This document shows, in pieces, positions 8,198-17,432 of a stretch of DNA of 64,000 nucleotides. Where the stretch lies: the NCBI RefSeq assembly GCF_965118635.1, contig NZ_CBCPHV010000008.1:42433-106432 (forward strand), read 5' to 3'. The notes under the pieces are model-generated. The model was not told where the DNA came from and did not search any database. It was given only the letters and a program-made list of their open reading frames with translations. The position numbers were made by a program, and so were the translations under genes. This DNA comes from Empedobacter brevis_A (GTDB taxonomy: Bacteria; Bacteroidota; Bacteroidia; Flavobacteriales; Weeksellaceae). The first letter of the stretch is position 1; each line of letters starts with the position of its first letter.

Positions 8198-8812
8198 ATG
8201 CGAAAAAGTATATTCATCGCTGGATTAATAGCGGCTTTTACTTTGGTTGTTGCATTGATTATTCAAGTTTTAACATCTTTTTATATTTATAATTACCAAG
8301 GAAATATACCTCGAGATTATCGCATTGCAGTTGTTTTTGGTGCAAAAGTGCAAAAAGATGGTTTGCCAACTCGTTTTTTGAAAGATCGATTGGATGCTGC
8401 AATTCGACTTTATAAAGAGGATCAAGTTGATGTAATTCTACTTTCGGGTGAAAAAATTCACGAAAGTTTTAATGAAATTGATGTGATGGAAAAATATCTC
8501 TTGGATAGAGGTGTTAAAGTTGAAGATACTTATCTTGATGGTGCAGGTTTGGATACTTACAGCACAATTTATAGAACAAAAAATATTTATCAATTTAATA
8601 AAGTAATTTTGATTTCTCAATCATATCATCTAAAACGTGCTTTGTTTTTAGGAAAAGTATTTGGCTTGGATTGTATTGGATATAATGCTGATAATGGACC
8701 TTATAAAACCGAAAGTAGACATAGTTTTAGAGAAGTGTTGGCAAATATAAAAGCACTATTGGATATTGGGCAAGAGAGAGCGCCTGAAGTAATTATAGAA
8801 CCAAAAAAGTAA
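8198..8812 (+). CDS. SanA/YdcF-like inner-membrane DUF218 protein
   Basis: A 204-residue protein of the DUF218 (SanA/YdcF) family. One N-terminal transmembrane helix (SIFIAGLIAAFTLVVALIIQ) anchors it, with the remainder likely periplasmic. Family motifs are visible: VVFGAKVQKDGLPT, then VILLSGEKIH, then ILISQSYHLKRAL with the conserved His. E. coli SanA is linked to envelope barrier function at high temperature and vancomycin exclusion; the biochemical activity is uncertain. A TTG at 8165 is in frame, but ATG at 8198, preceded by TAGGAAAA, gives a normal signal anchor and is preferred. It stands alone, with a terminator behind it. Confidence 0.85.
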   Translation: MRKSIFIAGLIAAFTLVVALIIQVLTSFYIYNYQGNIPRDYRIAVVFGAKVQKDGLPTRFLKDRLDAAIRLYKEDQVDVILLSGEKIHESFNEIDVMEKYLLDRGVKVEDTYLDGAGLDTYSTIYRTKNIYQFNKVILISQSYHLKRALFLGKVFGLDCIGYNADNGPYKTESRHSFREVLANIKALLDIGQERAPEVIIEPKK

Positions 8813-8868
8813 AGAAAGCAATTAAGATTTATCTTTCTATTTATAGATTTTTATTATTCATATAATGT

Positions 8869-8897
8869 AAAAAACCGATTCTCAGAATCGGTTTTTT
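8869..8897. terminator. Bidirectional intrinsic terminator
   Basis: Stem AAAACCGATTC / GAATCGGTTTT (extended by A-T pairs on both sides) with loop TCA and a T-run on both strands. It separates the convergent SanA-like gene and rsmE. Confidence 0.9.
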
Positions 8898-8918
8898 TTA
8901 TAAAATATATTTTCAATT

Positions 8919-9626
8919 TTATTTTAAACTCCAATCAACGGCAAAAACAGCTTGTAAAGCTGCAGTTTCTGTTCGAAAACGTTGATGTCCAAGGCTAATT
9001 CCTTTAAATTGATGTTCTTCAGCAGAAAGAATCTCTTCTCGTGAGAAATCTCCTTCAGGACCAATCATAATTAAAATATGTTGCGGATTCTCCTTTAAAA
9101 TATTTTGAAATGGAATTCGTTCAATATCAGCTTCGCAATGTGCAATACATTTGGTAAAACCTTCGAAATCTGATTTGATAAAATCATTAAACTTGGTTAA
9201 ATCATTTACTTTAGGCAAATAAGCTTTTAAAGATTGCTTTGTTGCAGCTTGAACGATTTTTTCTATTCGTTCAATTTTAATGTTTTTTCGTTCCGAATGA
9301 AAAGTTTGTAGAAAAGTAATTTCATCAATACCAATTTCTGTTGCTTTTTCTAAGAAAAACTCCAATCTTTCCATGGTTTTGGTTGGAGCAATAGCAACGT
9401 GAAGGTAATAGTTTTTCTTTTCGAAATCAGTTTTTAACTCAATGATTTTTCCTTCTACAGCTTTTTTCGAAATAGCATTTATCTCTACTTTTGCTAAGTT
9501 TCCTTTACCATCAGTTACGTGAATTAAATCTCCTTCATTTCCTCGCAAAACTTTAGCAAAATGATGGCTTTCTTCTTCATTTAAAATAGCTGTATCGTGC
9601 TCTATTTTTCCAAAAAATAATTTCAT
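8919..9626 (-). CDS. rsmE: 16S rRNA (uracil-1498-N3)-methyltransferase RsmE
   Basis: RsmE methylates U1498 of 16S rRNA using S-adenosylmethionine. The 235-residue protein has the N-terminal PUA-like domain and the C-terminal SPOUT (trefoil-knot) methyltransferase domain. SPOUT motifs are IGPEGDFSREEI near residue 192 and LGHQRFRTETAAL near residue 213. Its ATG shares one base with the stop codon of tsaD (TAATG), so the two genes are translationally coupled in one leftward operon. Confidence 0.95.
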   Translation of the reverse strand: MKLFFGKIEHDTAILNEEESHHFAKVLRGNEGDLIHVTDGKGNLAKVEINAISKKAVEGKIIELKTDFEKKNYYLHVAIAPTKTMERLEFFLEKATEIGIDEITFLQTFHSERKNIKIERIEKIVQAATKQSLKAYLPKVNDLTKFNDFIKSDFEGFTKCIAHCEADIERIPFQNILKENPQHILIMIGPEGDFSREEILSAEEHQFKGISLGHQRFRTETAALQAVFAVDWSLK

Positions 9627-10645
9627 TAGATATGGTATTTTGCTACAGATTTTGTTGTACTTTCTGTAAATATTTCTTGATCAAATTTTAAACTTCCAAC
9701 CATTGCAATCATAGCAGCATTGTCAGTTGTATAGGCGAATTTTGGTATGAATGTTTTCCAACCAAATTCAATTTCACCATCTTTTAAACGTTGTCGAATT
9801 TCTGAATTTGCAGAAACGCCACCAGCAATTGCAATTTGTTTAATTCCTGTTATTTCAGTAGCTTTTATTACTTTTTCCATCAAAATATTAACAATTGAAT
9901 GCTGAATTGAAGCACATAAATCATCGATGTTTTCTTCGATAAAATTAGGATTTGCTTTTACTTCTTTTTGAATAAAGTATAAAATTGAAGTTTTGAAACC
10001 GCTAAAACTAAAATTTAATCCATCAATTTTTGGTTTGGCAAATTTGAATTTCAACGGATTTCCTACTTTTGATTTTTGATCAATAATAGGTCCAGCAGGA
10101 TAAGGTAAATTTAAAATTTTTCCTGCTTTATCAAATGCTTCTCCAGCTGCATCATCAATCGTTTCACCCAAAATTTCCATATCAAAATAATTGTTGATTT
10201 TAACAATTTGCGTATGTCCACCAGAAACGGTTAAACATAGAAATGGAAAAGTTGGCTTTTCATCATTAGCATCTTCTATAAAATTTGCCAAAATATGAGC
10301 TTGCATATGATTAACCTCAATCAATGGAATATTCAATGATTGGCTGAATGATTTTGCAAAACTTCCGCCAACTAAAAGAGAACCCATTAATCCAGGACCA
10401 CGTGTATAAGCAATTGCTTTAAGTTCTTCTTTGGTAATATTTGCCTGTTTAATGGCTTGATCTACGACGGGAACAATATTTTGTTGATGTGCTCTCGAAG
10501 CTAATTCTGGCACTACGCCACCATATATTTCGTGAATTTTTTGATTCGCCACAACATTAGAAATAATTTTGTTTCCTTCAATTATTGCAGCGCCTGTGTC
10601 ATCACAAGAAGATTCTATGGCTAAAATGTAGTTTTTATCGCTCAT
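9626..10645 (-). CDS. tsaD: tRNA N6-adenosine threonylcarbamoyltransferase TsaD
   Basis: TsaD transfers the threonylcarbamoyl group to A37 of ANN-decoding tRNAs (t6A modification), working with TsaB and TsaE in the cytoplasm. The 339-residue length is typical. The metal-binding HMQAHILAN motif is near residue 110. VSGGHTQIV and GETIDDAAGEAFDKAGK are ASKHA-fold nucleotide-binding motifs of the Kae1/TsaD family. The gene is transcribed away from tamB, with only 63 bases between the two starts, and overlaps rsmE by one base. Confidence 0.97.
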   Translation of the reverse strand: MSDKNYILAIESSCDDTGAAIIEGNKIISNVVANQKIHEIYGGVVPELASRAHQQNIVPVVDQAIKQANITKEELKAIAYTRGPGLMGSLLVGGSFAKSFSQSLNIPLIEVNHMQAHILANFIEDANDEKPTFPFLCLTVSGGHTQIVKINNYFDMEILGETIDDAAGEAFDKAGKILNLPYPAGPIIDQKSKVGNPLKFKFAKPKIDGLNFSFSGFKTSILYFIQKEVKANPNFIEENIDDLCASIQHSIVNILMEKVIKATEITGIKQIAIAGGVSANSEIRQRLKDGEIEFGWKTFIPKFAYTTDNAAMIAMVGSLKFDQEIFTESTTKSVAKYHI

Positions 10646-10708
10646 AATTCCTTGTAGAATAAAATTTATAACTTATTTTTACCCTGCAAATATCGTAAAT
10701 TTAAACCA

Positions 10709-13700
10709 TTGAAAATAGTCAGACGAATAGGAAGATTTTTATTGTCGTTGATGATACTTGTTCTAACCTTAGTTTTAACAGTAGCAATTGCAATACAAAT
10801 CCCTGCAGTACAGACAAAAATAGCCCATTTTGCTTTAGAAAAATTAAATAAATCATTGAATACACAAATTTTTGTAGATTCAGTGGATATTGATTTTTTT
10901 GGACGAATATATTTCCATGGCGTGAAAATAAAAGACGACCATAAATATGATTTTATGAAGTCGAAAACCTTGGAAACAAGCATTAATCTTTGGACTCTTT
11001 TACCTGGGATTAAAAAAGATCATATTGATTTGAATGAAGTAAAATTGGTTCAGCCAGAAATTCGTGTGATTACATACAAAGGCGATTCTATTTCAAACTT
11101 CATCAAATTTGTAAACGGTTTTAGTTCGGATAAACCAAAAGATCCGAAAAAGATTTTTAAGCTTGATGGAAACTTTATTTTAGAAGACGGAAAAGTTTCA
11201 ATTGTGAATCAAAATTCTGGTAATATTTGGTTAGACTCGAAACAACTGAATATGACCGTGAAAAACTTTCGATTGGTCGATTCTGATATTACAGCCGAAC
11301 TACAGAATTTTTGTTTTGTTGCAACTAAAAATAAAGAGATTTATAAGGTTCAGAATTTTACAGGAAAAGTTCATTATTCAAATAAAGAAATTCGAATTGG
11401 AAATTTAAATTTACGAACAGATACTTCTGTACTCAACGGAAATTTATTGTTGAGTTACGATGAACCTTCTGATATGGGCGAATTTGCTGATAAAGTTCGT
11501 TGGGATGTCTTTTTTGATCGTGGTTCTAAAATTAACTTTAAGGAAATTCGTTATTTCACGGATTTATTTGATAAAAATTCATCAGTTGATGTGTATGGAA
11601 AAGTAAATGGAACGCTAAATAATCTGACTTTTTCTGATTTCGAATTGAAAGGAGAGGATAATTATGTTGGTGCTTCGCGTTTACAATTACAAGATGTTTT
11701 GCATGGTTCTTCGTTAAATTTTTCGAGCAGAAATGCAAAAGTTACCACTTCGTATAAAAGCATTACAAAATTACTTCCGACATTTATTTCGAAAAAAATT
11801 CCAGATATTTTGGCACGTTTTGGAAACTTAAACTATCGTGGAGATATTTTATTAAATCCAAACGAAATTCAAGCAAATGGCTATGCTGTTTCTGGGCTTG
11901 GTGATGCTGATTTGAATGCGCAAATAAGAAATTATAAAGACGTAAAATCATTAATATACAAAGGAACATTAGATGCTAAAAATTTAAATCTTCGTCAATT
12001 AACAAATGCTAAGGATTTAGGTTTTGTGAGTGGAAAATTTAGATTTGATGGAAGAGGAACGGATCTGAAAAATATTAATTTGAATTTGGATGGAACGCTT
12101 CGTTATCTAGATTTAATGAACAAACGTTACCAAAATATTACGGTTGATGGTTTAGTTAAAGATTATCAATTTAACGGTTTGTTTGATATCAAAGATCCAA
12201 ATTTGAATGCACAATTAAATGGAAAAATAAACTTTAGTGGAAAGCCTTACGATTTTGATTTTACTTCGAATATTCGTCAAATAAATCTAGACTTTCTTGG
12301 ACTTACTAAAGATTTGAATGCAGTTGTTCGTGGAGATGTTGAAGGGAATTTTAAACTGACAAATCTAAACGATTTAAGAGGAAACATTGATGTGAAAAAT
12401 CTTTACTTCCGTTCTAAAAAAGATACAGTAGAATTGGCTCATATCATTCTGAATTCAGAAATTAATAATTCTCGTAAAATCATAACGTTAGATGTTCCTC
12501 AATATATGCGTGCAACGATTGATGGAAAATTCAATATCACAGAAGTTGTTGATGTAATGAATAATTCTCTTGTTGATTTGGTGCCATCTTTCCGCTTTAA
12601 AAAAGTGTCTCCAAACCAAGCTTTTTCGCTTGATGTTTATGTACAAGAAAATCTTTTAAAATATATTGATCCATCAATTATGATAGAACCAGATACGCAT
12701 GTAAAAGGTTATATAGATGGAACCAAAAATCAGTTAGAAGCAGCCTTGGAAACTCCAGGGATAAAATATGCTGGGATTCAGTTATTTCAATCAAATGTGA
12801 ATTTGAATACAATTTCAGAATTGCCAACATTGAATGCCAAGATTGATAGTTTGAAAGTAAGTGGTGTTACAATTAATACAATTAATGTTAATTCAGTTCC
12901 AAAGAATGATACGATGATTGTGAAGACAGATTTTAACATTGGTCGAAAAAGTCCAATTTTATTCAATCTGAATCTTTTTCATACAGTTCAAAATAAAAAT
13001 GATTTGATTTTCGGATTTTCACCTTCAACTATTCAAATCGATTCAACGCAATGGACAATCAATCATTTGAATGATGCAAATTCTAATCGTTTTATTTTTA
13101 ATCGAATCAATAAATCATTGAAAGTAGAAGATTTATCATTAGAATCTGATGAACAATATTTAAAAGTAAGTGGTTTATTTAATAACAACGTCGATTACAA
13201 TTTTAATGCCGATTTTAAGGATTTGCATTTAGAAAAAATTATACCTAAAACATTATTAAATAATTTAAAAATAGAAGGTATAGCAAATGGTAAAGTTGAT
13301 GTTATTAGAACAAAAGAAAAGTTAGAACCAACGCTTGAAGCTAAAATTGATCAGTTAGGATTAAATGATTATGAACTTGGTAATTTGACTTTGCAAGGAG
13401 GTTATAATGTTTCGGATAAACAATTTAATTTTGAAGCAGGTTTACAAAAAGAACAAATCCAATCATTGGTTGCTTATGGAAATATCATCAATAAACCAAC
13501 TGGTCCTGAAGTTGATGTTGATGCCAATTTTGATGAATTTCATATCGACTTCTTAGAAGGATTCTTAAAATCGGTTTTTTCTAATATGCGTGGATCTTTA
13601 TCAGGAGATTTAAAAATTACTGGTCCAGTTGATTTGCCTAATCTTAATGGGAATATGATTGCAAAAGACCTTGGATTAAAGGTTAATTTCTTAGGAACAG

Positions 13701-15316
13701 ATTATTTGTTTGAAGGAGAAAATCAGTTATTCGTTGCGAAACAAGGAGCAGGCCAAGGAAGTATTATTTTGAATGATATAGCATTTAAAGATACATCCTT
13801 CAATACAAAGGGAAAAGTTGATGGAGCAATACTTTTTAGAAGCTTAAGTAAATGGGGTCTCAACTTAGATTTTGATACCGATAATTTATTGGTAATGAAT
13901 ACGACAATTAAAGACAATGAATTGTTTTATGGAAAAGTCTTTGCGAAAGGAAATGTAACCATGTTTGGTGCTGTAGAAGAATTAGAAATAGCAGGAGATG
14001 CAACCGTTGTTGGAAATTCAGAATTAACAATTAATACTGGTAGTACAACCATAGAATCTGAAAATAATTTGGTTCGATTTGTTCCAAATCAACATTTAGA
14101 TGAAAAAGAATTGAAGGATAAAATAAGTACGCCAAAAGGAATGTCTATTAATGTTAATATCAATGCATATCCTAATTCAATGGTGAATTTAATTTTTGAT
14201 GCTGCTACAAATGATAAAGCAACAGCTCGTGGAACGGCAGAAAATCTTAGATTCTTAATGAATAAATCTGGACTTAGTATTACGGGAGTATATAATATAG
14301 AAAGTGGAACATATGAATTCCGACAATTTCCTTTAATTCCGAAAGACTTTAAGATAAGAAAAGGATCTTCAGTTCAATTTGCAGGAAATCCACTTGATGC
14401 AACACTTAACATTACAGCAGAATATCAACGTTCGGTTTCTAATGTTGGTGATTATTTAGGAGTTGGCTATTCACAAATTTATGATGCGATTCTATCGATT
14501 AATATTTCAGAAACATTGAAAAAACCAATCATTGATTTTGGATTAACTATTCCAAATGCAGGATCAGATATCAATTCACAATTACAATCAAAATTCCGTT
14601 CCAATACAGAAGAACAAATGCTTCAGTTCAGTTATATTTTATTAACAGGAAAATTCGGAGATGCTTCTGCTGTTCAATCCGGAGTTACAAGTACTGCTGC
14701 AGATATAGGTTTGTCAACAATTGCTGGAATGTTATCTTCAATTGCCAATAATGTAGATATACAAATGGAATATGTAGGAGGAAGTGTGCAATCTGATACA
14801 AACGATAAAATTAGAACATCTGTTTCATACCGTGTCAATAATCGATTAAGTTTAAGAGGATCTTATGGAATTGCTGTGACAAATAACCGTAGTGTACAAG
14901 AAAATTTTGATGGAAACTTCGATATTACATACGATATTTCTAAATTAAATAATGGTGCATTATTATTAAGAGCATTTACAAAACCTACAAGTTTTGGATT
15001 GTTACCAGGAATGGAAAATAATTTGAATCAAAGTTTTGGAGTTGGAATTCAATACAACAAAAACTTTGATACATTCCGAGGTTTCCTTGGTCTAGATGAT
15101 AGCAAAAAGAAATCAAAAAAGAAAACTGCAGAAGAAGCACAAGAAAAGTTTGATTCAATTGCGCTACCTAAATTCCAAAAAGTTGAGGAAAGAAAAGAAG
15201 AAAAAAGAATAGATACGATTCGTCAAAATAACAAAGATTCTATAAAAGTTACTTATCAAAAATCACTTCAGCCTAAAGTACAACCTAAGCGTCGAGGTTT
15301 AGTCAAGATTAAATAA
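10709..15316 (+). CDS. tamB: TamB-family (DUF490) translocation/assembly module protein
   Basis: A 1535-residue AsmA-like protein. An N-terminal signal anchor (RFLLSLMILVLTLVLTVAIA) is followed by a very long beta-rich region and the C-terminal DUF490/TamB domain (about residues 1080-1450, including YEFRQFPLIPKDFKIRKGSSV). Such proteins form a hydrophobic groove spanning the periplasm and are thought to deliver lipids or outer-membrane proteins. The C-terminal end is unusually Lys/Glu-rich. The reading frame has no ATG at its beginning. TTG at 10709 is chosen because it gives a normal basic N-terminus before the anchor and an in-frame stop lies at 10655. No TamA or BamA homologue is present nearby. 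Confidence 0.9.
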   Translation: MKIVRRIGRFLLSLMILVLTLVLTVAIAIQIPAVQTKIAHFALEKLNKSLNTQIFVDSVDIDFFGRIYFHGVKIKDDHKYDFMKSKTLETSINLWTLLPGIKKDHIDLNEVKLVQPEIRVITYKGDSISNFIKFVNGFSSDKPKDPKKIFKLDGNFILEDGKVSIVNQNSGNIWLDSKQLNMTVKNFRLVDSDITAELQNFCFVATKNKEIYKVQNFTGKVHYSNKEIRIGNLNLRTDTSVLNGNLLLSYDEPSDMGEFADKVRWDVFFDRGSKINFKEIRYFTDLFDKNSSVDVYGKVNGTLNNLTFSDFELKGEDNYVGASRLQLQDVLHGSSLNFSSRNAKVTTSYKSITKLLPTFISKKIPDILARFGNLNYRGDILLNPNEIQANGYAVSGLGDADLNAQIRNYKDVKSLIYKGTLDAKNLNLRQLTNAKDLGFVSGKFRFDGRGTDLKNINLNLDGTLRYLDLMNKRYQNITVDGLVKDYQFNGLFDIKDPNLNAQLNGKINFSGKPYDFDFTSNIRQINLDFLGLTKDLNAVVRGDVEGNFKLTNLNDLRGNIDVKNLYFRSKKDTVELAHIILNSEINNSRKIITLDVPQYMRATIDGKFNITEVVDVMNNSLVDLVPSFRFKKVSPNQAFSLDVYVQENLLKYIDPSIMIEPDTHVKGYIDGTKNQLEAALETPGIKYAGIQLFQSNVNLNTISELPTLNAKIDSLKVSGVTINTINVNSVPKNDTMIVKTDFNIGRKSPILFNLNLFHTVQNKNDLIFGFSPSTIQIDSTQWTINHLNDANSNRFIFNRINKSLKVEDLSLESDEQYLKVSGLFNNNVDYNFNADFKDLHLEKIIPKTLLNNLKIEGIANGKVDVIRTKEKLEPTLEAKIDQLGLNDYELGNLTLQGGYNVSDKQFNFEAGLQKEQIQSLVAYGNIINKPTGPEVDVDANFDEFHIDFLEGFLKSVFSNMRGSLSGDLKITGPVDLPNLNGNMIAKDLGLKVNFLGTDYLFEGENQLFVAKQGAGQGSIILNDIAFKDTSFNTKGKVDGAILFRSLSKWGLNLDFDTDNLLVMNTTIKDNELFYGKVFAKGNVTMFGAVEELEIAGDATVVGNSELTINTGSTTIESENNLVRFVPNQHLDEKELKDKISTPKGMSINVNINAYPNSMVNLIFDAATNDKATARGTAENLRFLMNKSGLSITGVYNIESGTYEFRQFPLIPKDFKIRKGSSVQFAGNPLDATLNITAEYQRSVSNVGDYLGVGYSQIYDAILSINISETLKKPIIDFGLTIPNAGSDINSQLQSKFRSNTEEQMLQFSYILLTGKFGDASAVQSGVTSTAADIGLSTIAGMLSSIANNVDIQMEYVGGSVQSDTNDKIRTSVSYRVNNRLSLRGSYGIAVTNNRSVQENFDGNFDITYDISKLNNGALLLRAFTKPTSFGLLPGMENNLNQSFGVGIQYNKNFDTFRGFLGLDDSKKKSKKKTAEEAQEKFDSIALPKFQKVEERKEEKRIDTIRQNNKDSIKVTYQKSLQPKVQPKRRGLVKIK

Positions 15317-15324
15317 ATAAAAAA

Positions 15325-15352
15325 GAGTTTATTGTGGTTAGACAATAAACTC
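15325..15352 (-). terminator. Hairpin after tamB with T-run on the reverse strand
   Basis: Perfect 11-bp stem GAGTTTATTGT / ACAATAAACTC with loop GGTTAG. On the forward strand it is followed by GCGCAAAC rather than Ts. On the reverse strand it is followed by CTTTTTATTTATTT, so as an intrinsic terminator it faces leftward. For tamB it can act only as a 3'-end stem-loop. No leftward gene lies upstream of it until 23.2 kb. Confidence 0.6.
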
Positions 15353-15440
15353 GCGCAAACAAACAAAAGTGATTAGTTCTTTCTTTTTTGAACTATTATT
15401 ACAACAAAAATAAAATATTAAATAAATCATTAAAAAATAT

Positions 15441-15472
15441 TTTGACGTTTGTTTGTTTTATTTATAAATTTG
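15441..15472 (+). promoter_or_regulatory. Full Bacteroidetes promoter of the Lrp-Nudix operon
   Basis: TTTG at 15441-15444 and TAAATTTG at 15465-15472, separated by 20 bases, match the -33/-7 consensus of the Bacteroidetes major sigma factor. The start codon of the Lrp gene is 56 bases beyond the -7 box, leaving a leader of about 50 bases. Confidence 0.75.
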
Positions 15473-15528
15473 CTAAAAATTAATTCGATTTTTTATTAAA
15501 ATAACAATAATAATCAAAAATTAGGAAA

Positions 15529-15999
15529 ATGAATTACATAATTGATGATGTAGATAAGAAAATTTTGATGTATTTAATTGATAATACAAGAATGCCATTT
15601 ACAGAAATAGCAAAAAAAATGAATGTTTCTGCTGGTACTATTCATGTTCGCGTCAAAAAATTAGAGGAAGCGGGGATCATCAAAGGAACAACATTAATTA
15701 CCGATTATGATAAAATGGGTTATCAATTTGTTGCCTATGTAGGATTATTACTTACCAAAACAAATAAAACTCAAAAAGTTATAGACGAATTATATAAAAT
15801 TCCTAATGTAACTGTAGTGCATGTAGTTTCAGGAAAGTACAATATTTTCTGTAAAATTCGTGCAAAAGATACTGCAGATGCAAAGGAAGTTATTTATAAA
15901 ATTGACCAGATAGATGATGTATTGAGAACAGAATCTATGATATCATTAGAAGAATCATTTAATGATAAGAATAGATTGATGCACTCAATTTTTCACTAA
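15529..15999 (+). CDS. Lrp/AsnC family transcriptional regulator
   Basis: A 156-residue feast/famine regulator. The N-terminal helix-turn-helix (residues about 5-60: ILMYLIDNTRMPFTEIAKKMNVSAGTIHVRVKKL, given here as its main helices) is followed by the RAM ligand-binding domain (about residues 65-145). RAM domains usually sense amino acids. It opens a three-gene run with a Nudix-type regulator 32 bases downstream. L-serine ammonia-lyase lies further on, separated by a terminator, which would fit amino-acid control, but the target is not shown by sequence. Confidence 0.93.
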   Translation: MNYIIDDVDKKILMYLIDNTRMPFTEIAKKMNVSAGTIHVRVKKLEEAGIIKGTTLITDYDKMGYQFVAYVGLLLTKTNKTQKVIDELYKIPNVTVVHVVSGKYNIFCKIRAKDTADAKEVIYKIDQIDDVLRTESMISLEESFNDKNRLMHSIFH

Positions 16000-16031
16000 G
16001 AAAATTTCAACTTTTTAAACCATCCCACAAA

Positions 16032-16733
16032 ATGACAGACGAAGAAAAGGAAAAGTTTTTTCAGGTCGCTCTCTGTTCAAGTCTCGTACTTTTCGGGTTT
16101 GATGGAGAAGATCTTAAAATATTAGTTTATAAAAAACTAAGTGATCCTTTTAAAGGAGCTTTAGTTTTGCCAGGTAAATATATCGCACCAACTGTAAGCA
16201 ATGATCAAGCAATTCACGAATTATTGATCGAAAAAATTGCGTATGACGAGCATCAAACCTATATAGAGCAGTTAAAAGCTTTCACAAAAGTTTTTCGTAA
16301 TCCATTAGGACGAGTTGTGAATGTAGCGTATTATGCTTTGGTAAAATTAACACCTCAAATTGAAGAAAAAGTTAAAGCACACGGAGGAGAATGGTTTCCT
16401 TATGATCGTGTTCCCGATTTAGCTTTTGATCATAATGAGATTATAAAATATGCAAAAGAACGCGTCAAACGCCGTGTTAAACGTCGTCCTGTAGGATTTA
16501 ATCTTTTAGGAGACGAGTTTACGATTGCAGAATTGCAAAGTTTATATGAAAAAGCGTTGAACAGAGAATTGGATAAACGTAACTTTAGAAAGAAAATTTT
16601 TAATTCAAACTTAATCATAGAAACCGGTAATACAACAGATCCTAAACAACATCGTAAAGTATCTAAATTATATCGTTTTGATGAAGAGAAATATGAAAAA
16701 TTAAGTTTGAAAGGATATGATTTCTTATTTTAA
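16032..16733 (+). CDS. Nudix-domain transcriptional regulator (NrtR/AraR-like) with degenerate Nudix box
   Basis: A 233-residue protein with an N-terminal Nudix-like domain (about 10-150) and a C-terminal winged helix (about 155-233: FTIAELQSLYEKALNRELDK then NFRKKI). This is the NrtR-type layout, where the Nudix fold senses a metabolite such as ADP-ribose or a sugar and the winged helix binds DNA. The Nudix box region, LPGKYIAPTVSNDQAIHEL, departs from G-x5-E-x7-R-E at several positions (no Glu after the Gly, His for Arg), so hydrolase activity is probably lost. It sits between Lrp and a membrane protein. In Bacteroides a related regulator controls arabinose use, but no sugar genes are near here. 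Confidence 0.85.
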   Translation: MTDEEKEKFFQVALCSSLVLFGFDGEDLKILVYKKLSDPFKGALVLPGKYIAPTVSNDQAIHELLIEKIAYDEHQTYIEQLKAFTKVFRNPLGRVVNVAYYALVKLTPQIEEKVKAHGGEWFPYDRVPDLAFDHNEIIKYAKERVKRRVKRRPVGFNLLGDEFTIAELQSLYEKALNRELDKRNFRKKIFNSNLIIETGNTTDPKQHRKVSKLYRFDEEKYEKLSLKGYDFLF

Positions 16734-16744
16734 AAAATTAAGTT

Positions 16745-17227
16745 ATGAAAGATCAAAAAATAGATACCGATAAAGAACGTGATGACATATTTGACACAAA
16801 GGTTTTAATGTCAGATCAAACAAAAAGTAAAGATTTGGAGCACAAAGGAAATAAAAAATCCTTTTTATTCAAATCAATGATATTTATAATGGTTTTTTTG
16901 ATTTTGAGTATTATTTATCGCGGATATCAGTTATTTGTAACAAATGATTATTTGTTCAGACAAATGCTAAATGATGATGCGCCTGAAATGCCAAAATGGT
17001 ATCCAATTGTTACAATTATATTAGGAGTAATTGCTTTAACAGGAATTTTCTTTGTTAATGCTTACAAAAAGATCGGAGTATATATGGTTGTTATTTCATT
17101 ATTTGCGTCAGCAGTTATACAACCCGAATTTATGGCCGATGGAACATTATTTACAATGTTTTCGTTGTTTGTGTTTATAGGCTACGGTTTAGCAATTATT
17201 TATCCTTATTGGTATAGATTCAAATAA
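16745..17227 (+). CDS. Small integral membrane protein of unknown function
   Basis: I do not recognise this 160-residue protein. The first 40 residues are charged and probably cytoplasmic. Four hydrophobic segments follow: about residues 42-60 (SMIFIMVFLILSIIY), 82-102, 108-124 and 138-156. It starts 12 bases after the Nudix regulator and is followed by a terminator, so it is the last gene of the Lrp-Nudix operon and may be regulated by or report to these regulators. No transport or enzyme motif is visible. Confidence 0.75.
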   Translation: MKDQKIDTDKERDDIFDTKVLMSDQTKSKDLEHKGNKKSFLFKSMIFIMVFLILSIIYRGYQLFVTNDYLFRQMLNDDAPEMPKWYPIVTIILGVIALTGIFFVNAYKKIGVYMVVISLFASAVIQPEFMADGTLFTMFSLFVFIGYGLAIIYPYWYRFK

Positions 17228-17250
17228 ATAAAACTAAAAAAACGTAAAAT

Positions 17251-17284
17251 AAAGAGGTTACATTATTATGTAATCTCTTTTTTA
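17251..17284 (+). terminator. Intrinsic terminator of the Lrp-Nudix operon
   Basis: Stem AAAGAGGTTACA / TGTAATCTCTTT (one G-T pair) with loop TTATTA, followed by TTTTATT. It lies 23 bases after the membrane-protein gene. Confidence 0.85.
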
Positions 17285-17390
17285 TTGTGAATTTTTTATT
17301 AAAAATGTTCATATTGAATATTTTAAGCCCTTTTATTTTTCAAATTCATAAAATTTGTATAAAAACAAAGTGAATATTTGAATTAACGAT

Positions 17391-17398
17391 TATATTTG
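17391..17398 (+). promoter_or_regulatory. -7 promoter box of L-serine ammonia-lyase
   Basis: TATATTTG matches TAnnTTTG exactly, 34 bases before the start codon. No TTTG lies at the proper -33 distance, so the upstream element is weak. Confidence 0.55.
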
Positions 17399-17432
17399 TC
17401 TTGTGTGGAAAAATGTAAATTAAAAGTACAGA

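Noticed and set aside
10666..10983. Reverse ORF of 105 residues over the start of tamB
   Set aside because: It is antisense to the tamB N-terminus and shows no protein-like pattern.
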